Assembly: GCA_000710935.1 (NCBI GenBank)
Contig: BAYV01000013.1
Span: 1-64,000 of the forward strand
Source of the DNA: Iodidimonas nitroreducens
Lineage (GTDB): Bacteria > Pseudomonadota > Alphaproteobacteria > Sphingomonadales > Rhodothalassiaceae
DNA: 64,000 nt
Direction: 5' to 3'
Numbering within the stretch: position 1 is the stretch's first letter; every line of letters starts with the position of its first letter. Both the position numbers and the translations under genes were made by a program. Positions 18,135-27,359 of the stretch are shown here, piece by piece. The notes below the pieces were generated by a model, which was not told the origin of the DNA, did not search any database, and was given only the letters and a program-made list of their open reading frames with translations.

Positions 18135-20290
18135 TGTCTTTGGGGGCCATTGTTTCGTCATCCTTGAGCGGCTTGTTTGCAAGCCAGGAAGCCCTGCGGG
18201 TAACCGGCACCAATATCGCCAATGTCAATACCCCCAATTATGCGCGGGAGCGGGTGACCGTTGCCGCCGATATTCAAAATGATCGCTCGGTTGGGGTAGA
18301 GGTCGAGGCTATCGAGCGGGTGGTCAATCGCTTTTTGGAAACCGCAAGTTTGGGGGCGCGATCTGATACCGGGCGGACGGAAGCCATCAATACAATTCAT
18401 GATCGCCTGCAATCTTCTTTGGGGCGGCCGGATTCAGCGAATACGCTCACCGGGCGGATGAACGCGGTATTTGCGGCCTTGGGCGATCTGGCGCAGGCCC
18501 CTGCCGACACCGTGGTGCGCCAGCAATTCCTGTCAGAATTACAAGGTTATAGCGGCGAAATTTCGCGGATTTCAGATACGATCCAAAGCCTGCGCGAGGA
18601 TGCCAGCATCGAGATTGAATCGCGGATGGGCGCCATCAATGATGCAATCCGTCAGGTGCATGAGCTTAATCAGCAGATTGCCCAACAAAAGTCATTCGGG
18701 GGGCAAACCGGCGGGCTGGAGAATGTCCGGCAATCCGCCCTGGATGTGATTGCGGAAAATATCGATATCCGAACCATTGAAAACAGTGATGGATCGGTGG
18801 ATGTGAGCACCACCACCGGGGCCCAATTGATTAACAGGGCCAGCTTTTTCCAGCTTGATTATACCAATCCCGGCGGGGTGAGCGCGGCCAGCACCTTTCC
18901 GCCGATCACCTTGCAATTTTATGATCAGCGCCTGGGGGAATTGTCTGGCCCCACGCGACCAATCAATGGCGATATTCGCTCAGGCGCTTTGCGCGGGCTG
19001 ATGGATATGCGTGATGGGCAGCTTGTGGATTTATCCGTCTCTTTGGGCGAATTGGGGGCGCGTGTTGCCGATGAGTTGAATGCCATCCACAATCAAAACA
19101 GCCCCATTCCCGGGCCCAACAGCCTGACCGGTAAAACCACGCCTTTCAATGGCACGGACCCCCATAATTTTACTGGCGAGACCACCTTTGCCATTGTGGA
19201 TGCGCAAAACCGTGTCGTTGCGACCACGACCTATGATTTTGGTGCCAATCCCAATGCCAGCATCAATGATGTGCTGACTGCGGTGAATGGCCCTTTGCCT
19301 ACTGGCCTTGGCGGGGCGGGCGGGGCGGGCACATTGAGCTTCACCAATGGGGTGATGAGCCTGACGGCCACGGCACCCGGCAATGGCGTTGTTATCACCG
19401 AAGATCCCGCAACAGCCAGCGACCGGGGCGGGCGATCCTTTTCGCATTTTTTTGGCATGAACGATCTGATCGAAGCACGCTCGTCGGGCCTGTTTGAAAC
19501 CGGCGTGCAGACCACCGATGCCCATCCCTTCACGCCGGGGGAAACGGCTGAATTTGTGATCACCGATCGCTTTGGCAAGGAAATCCGCAGTTTTGAATTA
19601 TCGATCCCGCCCGCGACCACGCCTCCCGCCGCAGCCGTCAGCTATGGGGATCTGGTTGCCCAATTAAATACCGGCCTCAATGGGGTGATGAGCTTCAGCC
19701 TCGATGGCAATGGCCGCCTTGTTACCCAGCCGGCACCGGGGCAAAGCGGGCTGGTGCTATCGGTGCGCAATGATGGAACCGATGCATCGGGCAATGGGAT
19801 TTCGATTGCTGAAATGTTTGGCATTGGCAGCCGCTTTCGGGCCGAAGCCGCAACAGATATGCAGCTTGTGGGGGGGCTGGATGGCAATGCGGGCAATCTG
19901 GCCACCGCGCGTTTTGATCTTTCGGCGGCGGTGGGCGCAGTCGCGCTGGCGGTGGGGGATCAAAGCGGGGTTCTGGATTTTCAAAAGCTGGAAACATCCA
20001 TTATCTCAACCGACAAGGCTGGCGAGATTTCAGCCCAGAAGCGCACCTTAACAAGCTTTAATGGCGCGGTGCTGGGCACCTTTGGCCTGATGGCGGATCG
20101 CGCCGCCACCGCTGCCGAAGATACCGCCAATCTGGAAACAGAGCTGGATCAGCGCCGACAGGCGGTTTCGGGCGTGAATATCGATGAAGAGCTATCAAAT
20201 CTGATCATCTACCAGAATTCATATAATGCCGCTGCACGCATTTTGTCTTCGGTACAGGAACTTTATGACTCACTGCTCAATGCCGTTTAA
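18134..20290 (+). CDS. flgK: Flagellar hook-associated protein 1
   Basis: FlgK joins the hook to the filament. The 718-residue protein has the conserved N-terminal rod/hook helix (LFASQEALRVTGTNIANVNTPNYARERV) and the C-terminal helix (VNIDEELSNLIIYQNSYNAAARIL) that pack in the tubular core. The central variable region is Gly/Ala/Thr-rich. The start is the ATG at 18134, preceded by GGAGGG at 7 nt; an upstream in-frame ATG at 18077 would add residues unlike the family. Transcription is from the sigma-54 promoter at 17922. flgL follows after 29 bp. Confidence 0.95.
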   Translation: MSLGAIVSSSLSGLFASQEALRVTGTNIANVNTPNYARERVTVAADIQNDRSVGVEVEAIERVVNRFLETASLGARSDTGRTEAINTIHDRLQSSLGRPDSANTLTGRMNAVFAALGDLAQAPADTVVRQQFLSELQGYSGEISRISDTIQSLREDASIEIESRMGAINDAIRQVHELNQQIAQQKSFGGQTGGLENVRQSALDVIAENIDIRTIENSDGSVDVSTTTGAQLINRASFFQLDYTNPGGVSAASTFPPITLQFYDQRLGELSGPTRPINGDIRSGALRGLMDMRDGQLVDLSVSLGELGARVADELNAIHNQNSPIPGPNSLTGKTTPFNGTDPHNFTGETTFAIVDAQNRVVATTTYDFGANPNASINDVLTAVNGPLPTGLGGAGGAGTLSFTNGVMSLTATAPGNGVVITEDPATASDRGGRSFSHFFGMNDLIEARSSGLFETGVQTTDAHPFTPGETAEFVITDRFGKEIRSFELSIPPATTPPAAAVSYGDLVAQLNTGLNGVMSFSLDGNGRLVTQPAPGQSGLVLSVRNDGTDASGNGISIAEMFGIGSRFRAEAATDMQLVGGLDGNAGNLATARFDLSAAVGAVALAVGDQSGVLDFQKLETSIISTDKAGEISAQKRTLTSFNGAVLGTFGLMADRAATAAEDTANLETELDQRRQAVSGVNIDEELSNLIIYQNSYNAAARILSSVQELYDSLLNAV

Positions 20291-20319
20291 TGCGGTTCAG
20301 GGCGGATTAGGAGAGAGCA

Positions 20320-21264
20320 ATGGAACGGATTTCGAGTTTCGGCCAATCCACGGTTTTGCTGCAAAATACGATGCGCAATCAGCAGCGTCAGTTCATTGCC
20401 CAGCAGCAGATTTCCAGCGGGAAAAAGGCCAATGATTTTCAAAGTCTGGGGCCGCAAATTCAGGAGGCGCTCAGCGCCCGGCAGGCCCGCGATGGGGTGA
20501 ACAGCTTTCGCGATACCATCAGCAGCGTTAAGCTTTCGGTGGATGTTTTTGATATTCAGCTCACATCCATTGTGGATTCGGCACGCGGGCTGAAAGAGAC
20601 TGTGCTCGATGCCATCAGCCAGGATGATGCCAGCGGCTTCATGCCCTTTCTCGAACAAAGCTTTGGGCTGATCACCGCAGCGCTCAATAGTCAGGTGAAT
20701 GGGCAATATCTGTTTGCCGGGGCGCGCACGGATCAACCGCCGATCACGGTCGGCAGCCTTGCCGAACTGGAAGCGCTGGCCACCCCACAAGATGCCTTTG
20801 GCAATGATCAGATGAAAAAACAGGCCATCGTCGCCGAGGGTGTGCAGGTTGAATTCGGCATTCTGGCAGACGAAGTGGCCGATGAAATCATGGCCTCGAT
20901 GAAGCGATTGGCCGAGTTCAATACGCTCAGCCCCCTTGATGGTACCCTGAAAGATGGCGATCCTGGGCCACCGCCCATCCCCGATCAGCGCGAATTTCTC
21001 ATCGCGGAACTTGAGAAGATCGAAAGTGCCGTGCAGAAGGCGCAATCGGCCCAGACCAACAATGCCCTTGTGGGCAATCGCCTTGATAGCATCGATGAGC
21101 AACATGCCACGGCGCAGATTTTTCTGGAAGGACTGGTTTCGGATATCGAAGATGTCGATCTCGCCGAAGCCATCACCCGGCTTAATCAGGATCAAACCGC
21201 TCTCCAAGCCTCCTTTCAGGTGCTGGGCAGCCTGTCCCGGTTGAGCTTGTTGAATTTCTTGTAA
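20320..21264 (+). CDS. flgL: Flagellar hook-associated protein 3
   Basis: FlgL is the second hook-filament junction protein. The 314-residue protein has the flagellin-type N-terminal helix (QQRQFIAQQQISSGKKANDF) and a matching C-terminal helix ending LGSLSRLSLLNFL. The central LNSQVNGQYLFAGARTDQPP is the usual FlgL signature. The ATG follows TAGGAGAG. It is the second gene of the flgK unit. About 150 bp separate it from the DUF2336 gene, so it is unclear whether transcription continues. Confidence 0.94.
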   Translation: MERISSFGQSTVLLQNTMRNQQRQFIAQQQISSGKKANDFQSLGPQIQEALSARQARDGVNSFRDTISSVKLSVDVFDIQLTSIVDSARGLKETVLDAISQDDASGFMPFLEQSFGLITAALNSQVNGQYLFAGARTDQPPITVGSLAELEALATPQDAFGNDQMKKQAIVAEGVQVEFGILADEVADEIMASMKRLAEFNTLSPLDGTLKDGDPGPPPIPDQREFLIAELEKIESAVQKAQSAQTNNALVGNRLDSIDEQHATAQIFLEGLVSDIEDVDLAEAITRLNQDQTALQASFQVLGSLSRLSLLNFL

Positions 21265-21416
21265 TTTTTCTAAAATTTAGTGTGTATCCATATTTAAATT
21301 GGTAATTAAGTCTTCCTTAATCCCCTGCGATCAGTCTAGATTGATTGATGTGGGCTGATATGAAGGGGGCTTTGAGTGGCAGGGCTTTGCTTGGGCTTTG
21401 ACACGATGCTTGATTG

Positions 21417-22529
21417 ATGGGTGATCGTATTCATGATCTCGTCACTTTGGCACGTGAAAAAACGGCCGAAGGGCGACGCAAATTATTTGAAAATATGACA
21501 GATCTGTTCCTCTCGGAAGAGGGACGGCTATCTGAGCATGAACGCGCCCTGATGTCAGATATTCTGGCAAAGCTGATCCGGACCGTTGAAAAAAGCCTGC
21601 GGCAGGAATTGGCGGAATTTTTTGCCCGCACCGATATCGATCTTCCTGATATTGTTCGCCTTTTATCCAATGATGAAATCGAGGTGGCGCGCCCGCTTTT
21701 GGAAAAAAGCCGGCTTTTGCGCGATGAAGATCTGGTCGAGATCATCAAGATGCGCACCGATGAGCATCGCCTGGCCATTGCCCTGCGGGATGAGCTGAGC
21801 GAAGACGTTGCCAATGCTTTGGTGGAATATGGCAATAGCGATGTGATCGAAACCCTGTTGCGCAATGCGGATGCCAGCCTATCGCAGCGGGCGATGGAAT
21901 ATCTTGTTGCCGAATCGCGGCGCAATGATCGCTTTCAGGAACCCTTGGTCAATCGCGATGATCTGCCCTCGGAACTGGCCTATCGCATGTATTGGTGGGT
22001 GGCGGCCTCACTGCGCAAGCGGATTTTGAGCGAATTTGACGTTGACCCCCTCGTGATCGATGAAGCCATGCGGCAGGCATCTCGCGGGCTGATGGCACAG
22101 CAGCAATCGCTGGAGGGCACCTATCTCAAAGCCCAAAGGCTGGTGCGCAGATTGTCGGAAACCGGGGATTTGACGATTGAATTTCTGATGGGTAGCCTGC
22201 GCCAGCGCCGGATTGCGGTTTTTGTGGCCGGGCTTGCGGAATTGGGCGGCATCGATTTCAGAACCGCCTGGCGGATTTTTAGCGATCGCGGCGGCGAAAG
22301 CCTTGCAGTGCTGGCCAAGGCGATTGGCATGGAGCGCAGCCAGTTTACCTCTGTCTATCTTTTGATCAGTCAGGCGCGCGATGGCGGGCGGGCCCGTGGG
22401 CCGGGGGTTTTGAAACGCATTTTAGAGCTGTTTGATCAGGTGAGTGCGGCCAATGCCCGGGGGGCATTGCAATATTGGCAAAGAGACAGCGCCTATCAGA
22501 TGGCGCTGGAGGAATTGCAAAATGTCTGA
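21417..22529 (+). CDS. DUF2336 family protein
   Basis: A 370-residue, mainly helical soluble protein of the alphaproteobacterial DUF2336 family. Charged helical repeats occur throughout (MSDILAKLIRTVEKSLRQEL, RLLSNDEIEVARPLLEKS, ALVEYGNSDVIETLLRNAD), resembling HEAT-like solenoids. The function is unknown for the family. The start is taken at the ATG at 21417; a TTG one codon earlier is possible and no good Shine-Dalgarno is seen. Its last 8 bp overlap the start of the PAS histidine kinase, so the two proteins are probably made together and may interact. The position after flgL hints at motility or cell-cycle control. Confidence 0.85.
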   Translation: MGDRIHDLVTLAREKTAEGRRKLFENMTDLFLSEEGRLSEHERALMSDILAKLIRTVEKSLRQELAEFFARTDIDLPDIVRLLSNDEIEVARPLLEKSRLLRDEDLVEIIKMRTDEHRLAIALRDELSEDVANALVEYGNSDVIETLLRNADASLSQRAMEYLVAESRRNDRFQEPLVNRDDLPSELAYRMYWWVAASLRKRILSEFDVDPLVIDEAMRQASRGLMAQQQSLEGTYLKAQRLVRRLSETGDLTIEFLMGSLRQRRIAVFVAGLAELGGIDFRTAWRIFSDRGGESLAVLAKAIGMERSQFTSVYLLISQARDGGRARGPGVLKRILELFDQVSAANARGALQYWQRDSAYQMALEELQNV

Positions 22530-24336
22530 TGATGTTAGACAGCAGATGATCGATGATGATCATGAGGATCTGACCCATTGGGCCCAAAAAATGCGCAAGG
22601 AGCCCGCGCCGCCATCCCCACATCAGCCTCGGCTGAAGCCCCAATCAAAAATACGGGGCAAAGCCCGGACCGCTCGCCTCGTTAAAACCGATGATCCGGA
22701 AATGGCTTCAAAAGAGGATGACACGCCCGGAAAACGAGGGGAAAAAGCCCGCCCCACAGCGGCGGCAAACGATAGCTTGAAAGCTTTGCAGGGGCGTTTG
22801 ATCGTTGATGAAAGCCAGCCCTTTTACCTTCTCAGCCCGGAAGGATTGGTTTTACTGGTCAATGAGGCTTATCAGAAATTGCTGTCGGCCTGTGATGGCC
22901 GGAAGCCAGGCCCGGGGATGATCAAAAGCGGTGCTTTTGTGCCATCGGATTATCTGGATTTGCTGGATCGGGTGCTTTCAGCCCGCGAAACCCTGATGAC
23001 CGAAGATTGGCTGAGCCTTGATGGTAAAAGCCGCTGCTGGCGGGGGCGTCATTTCCCGCTTTGCGATGATGCGGGCCATGTGCAGGCGGTTGGCGGCGTT
23101 TATACGGATGTAACGGCGGATCTGGGCTTGCGGCGGGATGCGGTTTTATCGCGTCAGCGGTTCAATGATTTCGCCCGTGCCACTTCCGATTGGTTTTGGG
23201 AAACGGATCGCGATGGGCATCTGACCTTGCTGTCGGATCGCTTCGTGGCATCCATCGGCTATCCTTCTGCGGCATTTTATGGTCGCCCATTGGCGGCACT
23301 GGCATCATTGGATGATGAGGATGCATCAGCCTATGATCTGGTCGAAAATCTGGAGAAGGCCTTGGAAAGTCGGGCGCCTTTTCGCGGATTGGAATTGGAA
23401 GCGCAAGCCGCAGATGGCCGGAAATTACGCTTCAGCCTTTCTGCCGTGCCGATTTTCGATTCCCTTGATGGGGCCTTCATGGGCTATCGCGGTGCTGGGA
23501 TGGATGTCACCGATCTTTATCATAAATCTGTTCAAAGCCTTGAGATGCAGCGCGATCTTGAAGCTACCCTTGAAGAATTGACCCGGAAAAATCTGGAGCT
23601 TGATATCGCATCGGCGCAGGCCGAAAGCGCCTTGCGGGCGAAAAATGAATTTCTGGCGGCCATGAGCCATGAATTGCGCACGCCCCTGAATGCCATCATT
23701 GGCTTTGCCGAAAGCATGGAAATGGCTGTTTTTGGGCCTTTGGATGCAAAATATCGCACCTATAGCAAGGATATCGTAGGCGCGGGTCGCCATTTGCTGA
23801 GCCTGATCAATGATGTGCTTGATGTGGCCGTGCTTGATAGCGATGGGGTGAGCCTTCATATCGAACCGCTGTCCCTGAAACAGCTTTTAGAGCAGGCTGC
23901 AAGCCTTGTGGCGATCAGGGCAAAGGATCGCAAGCTCGATTTGAGCGAACTTGCCCTTGAAAGCGATGCGATCATTGCCTGCGATGATCGGCGGACCACT
24001 CAGATCCTGCTCAATCTTTTGACCAATGCTTTGAAATTTACGCCCGAAGGGGGGCGGATCGGTGCTGATTTGGAATGCCGGGATGGCAAGGCGATGCTCA
24101 TCATCTGGGATACCGGGATCGGTATTGCCCCTGCGATGCAGGATAAGGTTTTTGATAAATTCCAGCAGGTTGCCGAAACCATTTATAGCCGGAAAAGCGA
24201 TGGTGCGGGGCTGGGCCTCCATATCAGCCGTGAACTGGCACGCCTGATGGGGGGTGATATCACCTTGCAATCCAAAGAAGGCAGCGGCTCACGATTTACG
24301 ATTATCCTGCCCTTAGCCGATACTGAACAGCCCTGA
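22522..24336 (+). CDS. PAS-domain sensor histidine kinase
   Basis: A hybrid-free, apparently soluble histidine kinase of 604 residues. The first 80 residues are charged and probably disordered. Two PAS-like domains follow (about 85-205 and 210-345), then a coiled linker, the HisKA phospho-acceptor SHELRTPLNAIIGFAES with His383, and the HATPase domain with N box Asn502, G1 box DTGIGI (Asp530) and SDGAGLGLHISRELARLMGG. The arrangement resembles PleC/DivJ-type kinases. The ATG at 22522 follows GGAGG and overlaps the DUF2336 stop. No response regulator is adjacent. The signal is unknown. Confidence 0.9.
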   Translation: MSDDVRQQMIDDDHEDLTHWAQKMRKEPAPPSPHQPRLKPQSKIRGKARTARLVKTDDPEMASKEDDTPGKRGEKARPTAAANDSLKALQGRLIVDESQPFYLLSPEGLVLLVNEAYQKLLSACDGRKPGPGMIKSGAFVPSDYLDLLDRVLSARETLMTEDWLSLDGKSRCWRGRHFPLCDDAGHVQAVGGVYTDVTADLGLRRDAVLSRQRFNDFARATSDWFWETDRDGHLTLLSDRFVASIGYPSAAFYGRPLAALASLDDEDASAYDLVENLEKALESRAPFRGLELEAQAADGRKLRFSLSAVPIFDSLDGAFMGYRGAGMDVTDLYHKSVQSLEMQRDLEATLEELTRKNLELDIASAQAESALRAKNEFLAAMSHELRTPLNAIIGFAESMEMAVFGPLDAKYRTYSKDIVGAGRHLLSLINDVLDVAVLDSDGVSLHIEPLSLKQLLEQAASLVAIRAKDRKLDLSELALESDAIIACDDRRTTQILLNLLTNALKFTPEGGRIGADLECRDGKAMLIIWDTGIGIAPAMQDKVFDKFQQVAETIYSRKSDGAGLGLHISRELARLMGGDITLQSKEGSGSRFTIILPLADTEQP

Positions 24337-24348
24337 AAAGGCAAGCTT

Positions 24349-25119
24349 TTAGGGGGCGAATTGCTCTAACAGCATGCGTTCGTCCAGATTATGTTCCGGG
24401 TCAAACAGCAATTTGATGCTGATCTTGGGATCATTTTCCACCTCAACCGCCTTGATATCGCGCACTTCGTGGAAATCGGCCGTGGCTGAAACCGGCCTTT
24501 TTCGGCTTTCCAGAACGGTAAACAGAATGCGGGCATCCGCTTCTAAAAGCGCGCCTCGCCAGCGTCGGGGGCGAAAGGCACTGATTGGTGTGAGCGCCAG
24601 AATATCGGAACCAATGGGCAGAATAGGGCCATGTGCCGATAAATTATAAGCGGTGCTGCCAGCCGGTGTTGCTACCAGAATGCCATCACACACCAGTTCT
24701 TCCATCCGGACCTTGCCATCGATGGTAATACGGATCTTGCCGGCCTGCCGGGTTTCCCGCAACAGCGCCACTTCATTGAAGGCCAGATATTCCCGCACAT
24801 CCCCTTCCGGGCCGAAAGCCCGCATCCGCAGAGGATGCAGATTGACGCTATCGGCTTGGGACAAACGATCAGGCAGGTCTTCAAGGAAAAATTCATTCAT
24901 CAAAAAGCCCACCGTGCCCCGGTTCATCCCAAAAATCGGGACATTATGGTGGATCATTTTATGCAGGGTTTGCAGCATGAAACCATCGCCCCCCAAAGCC
25001 ACGATGACATCGGCGTCCTGGGGCCCACAATTGCCATAGCGTGCTTCCAAAGCCTGGGCAGAGCTTTGCGCTTCGGGGCTGCTGCTGGCAATAAAGGCAA
25101 TGCGGGGGGAAATGACCAT
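24349..25119 (-). CDS. nadK: NAD kinase
   Basis: NadK phosphorylates NAD+ to NADP+. The 256-residue protein has the [11 protein letters not shown] motif (residues about 43-53), [10 protein letters not shown] and the later SLSAHGPI-type NAD-binding loop ([11 protein letters not shown]). The length suits the short bacterial form. The ATG at 25119 follows AGGA. It converges with the histidine kinase gene (12-bp gap) and is followed upstream by a 132-bp spacer to the end of moaA on the same strand. Confidence 0.95.
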   Translation of the reverse strand: MVISPRIAFIASSSPEAQSSAQALEARYGNCGPQDADVIVALGGDGFMLQTLHKMIHHNVPIFGMNRGTVGFLMNEFFLEDLPDRLSQADSVNLHPLRMRAFGPEGDVREYLAFNEVALLRETRQAGKIRITIDGKVRMEELVCDGILVATPAGSTAYNLSAHGPILPIGSDILALTPISAFRPRRWRGALLEADARILFTVLESRKRPVSATADFHEVRDIKAVEVENDPKISIKLLFDPEHNLDERMLLEQFAP

Positions 25120-25251
25120 AAATCCTGTGTGCTCTTGCTATCGGGAAGGCATCTAATCAGAGCCGCATAGGGTCTGGCAAGCTTTCTGCTTTGGCAGGGA
25201 TGATAGAGCGCAGCAATCATGGTTGATCCCGAGTACGCCCAAGCTCCATCT

Positions 25252-26328
25252 TCAGCCCCCGGTCACACTCATATGGCGGGAAAGGGCGGGGCCTTCGCCC
25301 TTGCGTTCGATCACGAAATCATGGCCTTTGGGTTTGCGGCTGATGGCTTCATCAAGGGCCAGATCAAGGGCGGCATCAAGGGCGCGGGGATCATTGGCAT
25401 AGGTTTTATCGCGCAGTACGCGGCGCAGATCGGCTTTGTCGTCCTGGCCCAAACACAGATATAAAAGCCCGGTACAGGTCAGCCGCACGCGGTTGCAGCC
25501 TTCGCAGAAATTATGGGTGAGGGGGGTGATGAAGCCAAGCTTGCGCCCGGTTTCCTTGATGATCATGTAGCGGGCCGGGCCGCCGGTGCGATAGGCACTA
25601 TCGGTCAGGGTCCAGCGGCTTTCCAGATCAGCGCGCACCGCGCTCAGGGGCAGATAACGATCGGTGCGGTCTTCTTCGATTTCCCCCAATGGCATGGTTT
25701 CAATCAGGGTGAGATCAAAACCATGGATGCCGCAAAAGCGGATCATCTCATCAAATTCCTGATCATTGATGCCGCGCAGGGCCACGGCATTGATCTTGAT
25801 CTCTAATCCGGCTTTTTTGGCGGCCTTAAGCCCATCCAGAACCTGTTCGAGCCGCCCGCGCCGGGTGATGGCAGCAAATTTCGCCCGATCAAGGGTATCA
25901 AGGGACACATTCACCCGCCGCACCCCGGCGGCATAAAGCTGCGGCGCATAATGTGTAAGCTGGCTGCCATTGGTAGTCAGCGTCAGATCATCAAGGGCCC
26001 CGGCTTCCAGATGCCTGCCCAGGCGCTGAAACAGCCATAAGATATTCTTGCGCACCAGCGGCTCGCCGCCGGTGATGCGCAGTTTTCGCACACCCCGGGC
26101 AATGAAGGCGCTGCACAGGCGATCCAGTTCTTCCAGCGACAGCACCTCACGCTTGGGCAGAAAGGTCATGGTTTCCGCCATGCAATACACGCAGCGAAAA
26201 TCGCATCGGTCAGTAACGGAAACCCGCAAATAATCCACATGCCGCCCGAAAGGATCGACCAACTGGCTCTGGCTTTGGTTGGGGCTTTTGCTGGGGCTTT
26301 GCGGGCGGATGGGATGAAGTGCAGACAT
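25252..26328 (-). CDS. moaA: GTP 3',8-cyclase (molybdenum cofactor biosynthesis)
   Basis: MoaA is the radical-SAM enzyme that starts molybdopterin synthesis from GTP. The N-terminal cluster motif is CDFRCVYC (CxxxCxxC); the C-terminal cluster has [14 protein letters not shown] with the third cysteine in LYLCLG. The protein ends in the conserved double glycine (MSVTGG) needed with MoaC. The start at 26328 (MSALHPIRP) follows AAGG; an upstream ATG at 26346 lacks a ribosome site. It faces a molybdenum-hydroxylase operon across a 193-bp gap, which suggests coordinated cofactor supply. Confidence 0.95.
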   Translation of the reverse strand: MSALHPIRPQSPSKSPNQSQSQLVDPFGRHVDYLRVSVTDRCDFRCVYCMAETMTFLPKREVLSLEELDRLCSAFIARGVRKLRITGGEPLVRKNILWLFQRLGRHLEAGALDDLTLTTNGSQLTHYAPQLYAAGVRRVNVSLDTLDRAKFAAITRRGRLEQVLDGLKAAKKAGLEIKINAVALRGINDQEFDEMIRFCGIHGFDLTLIETMPLGEIEEDRTDRYLPLSAVRADLESRWTLTDSAYRTGGPARYMIIKETGRKLGFITPLTHNFCEGCNRVRLTCTGLLYLCLGQDDKADLRRVLRDKTYANDPRALDAALDLALDEAISRKPKGHDFVIERKGEGPALSRHMSVTGG

Positions 26329-26383
26329 GATCGGCCTTATCGCCATGGCAGGCTGGTTTGAGACATTGATCGAGGCGAACGCT

Positions 26384-26403
26384 ATGGCTGACTATATAGC
26401 CAT
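26384..26403. repeat. Inverted repeat between moaA and the aldolase operon
   Basis: ATGGCT (26384-26389) and AGCCAT (26398-26403) are perfect 6-bp arms around an 8-nt AT-rich centre. It lies 56 bp before the moaA start and 118 bp before the aldolase start. It could be an operator for either divergent gene; no regulator can be named. Confidence 0.35.
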
Positions 26404-26521
26404 CATCGCCTTCTTTACCAGATCGGCGGCCAGATATGAAATCGCTATTTTGGCGGGGTTTATTTTTTGATGAAATGCGCCGATGTTATAAACAAGGCTG
26501 AAATGCATGAGAGGATATGAG

Positions 26522-27313
26522 ATGTCGGATCGATTGCAAGCGGTGGATCAAGGCCCAAAATCGCCGGATGGCCTGCGGGATCAGGTGAGCAAGGAAGAAT
26601 GGGCCGCGCGTGAGGATCTGGCGGCCGCTTATCGGCTGGTGGCTCATTTTGGGTGGGATGAATTGATTTTCACCCATCTGACAATGCGGGTGCCGGGGCC
26701 GGAGCATCATTTTCTGATCAATCCGCTTGGCCTGTTTTTCGATGAGGTGACGGCCTCATCACTGGTCAAGATCGATCTGGCGGGTAAGAAGGTGATCGAT
26801 AGCCCCTATGCCATCAATCCCGCAGGCTTTGTCATTCATTCTGCGCTTCATGAAAGCCGCGATGATGCGCGCTGCGTTTTGCATGTACACACGGTGGCGG
26901 GCACGGCGGTGGCAAGCCAGCGAGACGGGCTTTTGCCGCTCACGCAGGATGCCCTCACCCAATGGGGCGATATCAGCTATCATGATTATGAAGGCTTGGC
27001 CCTGGAAGCCGGAGAAAAAGAGCGGTTGGTTGCGGATATGGGCACGCGCCATCTGATGATCCTGCGCAATCATGGTCTTTTGACTATCGGCGAAACCGTG
27101 GGGGCGGCTTTTCTGCGCCTGTTTTTCCTGCAGCGTGCCTGTGAAATGCAGATTGCCGCGCAATCGGGCGGGGTGCCCCTTCTCGTGCTTGATGAAGCCA
27201 TGGGCCAGCGTGTTTTCCATCAGGCAGCGACCGGCTTTGACCAACCGGCGGCCCTAAGTTGGGCGGCTTTGCGGCGCAAAGCGGATCGCCTTGATCCCGG
27301 CTATCGAAATTGA
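26522..27313 (+). CDS. Class II aldolase/adducin family protein
   Basis: A 263-residue member of the class II aldolase/adducin family, whose zinc enzymes cleave or epimerise sugar phosphates or related hydroxy acids. The zinc ligands are visible as HVHT (residues about 119-122) and RNHGLL later. Many bacterial relatives of this type have no proven substrate. The ATG at 26522 follows AGAGGAT. The next gene, a molybdenum-hydroxylase subunit, starts 46 bp downstream, so the two probably form one unit acting on the same small organic substrate; this is inference. Confidence 0.83.
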   Translation: MSDRLQAVDQGPKSPDGLRDQVSKEEWAAREDLAAAYRLVAHFGWDELIFTHLTMRVPGPEHHFLINPLGLFFDEVTASSLVKIDLAGKKVIDSPYAINPAGFVIHSALHESRDDARCVLHVHTVAGTAVASQRDGLLPLTQDALTQWGDISYHDYEGLALEAGEKERLVADMGTRHLMILRNHGLLTIGETVGAAFLRLFFLQRACEMQIAAQSGGVPLLVLDEAMGQRVFHQAATGFDQPAALSWAALRRKADRLDPGYRN

Positions 27314-27359
27314 TGAAATACAGCTATCTATAAAGTTCAGACGGCGGAAAGGAAGCGAT

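Noticed and set aside
21377-21390. Second sigma-54-like sequence (TGGCAGGGCTTTGC) before the DUF2336 gene
   Set aside because: The spacing between GG and GC is 9 nt where 10 is required, and the -24 element differs at its last base.
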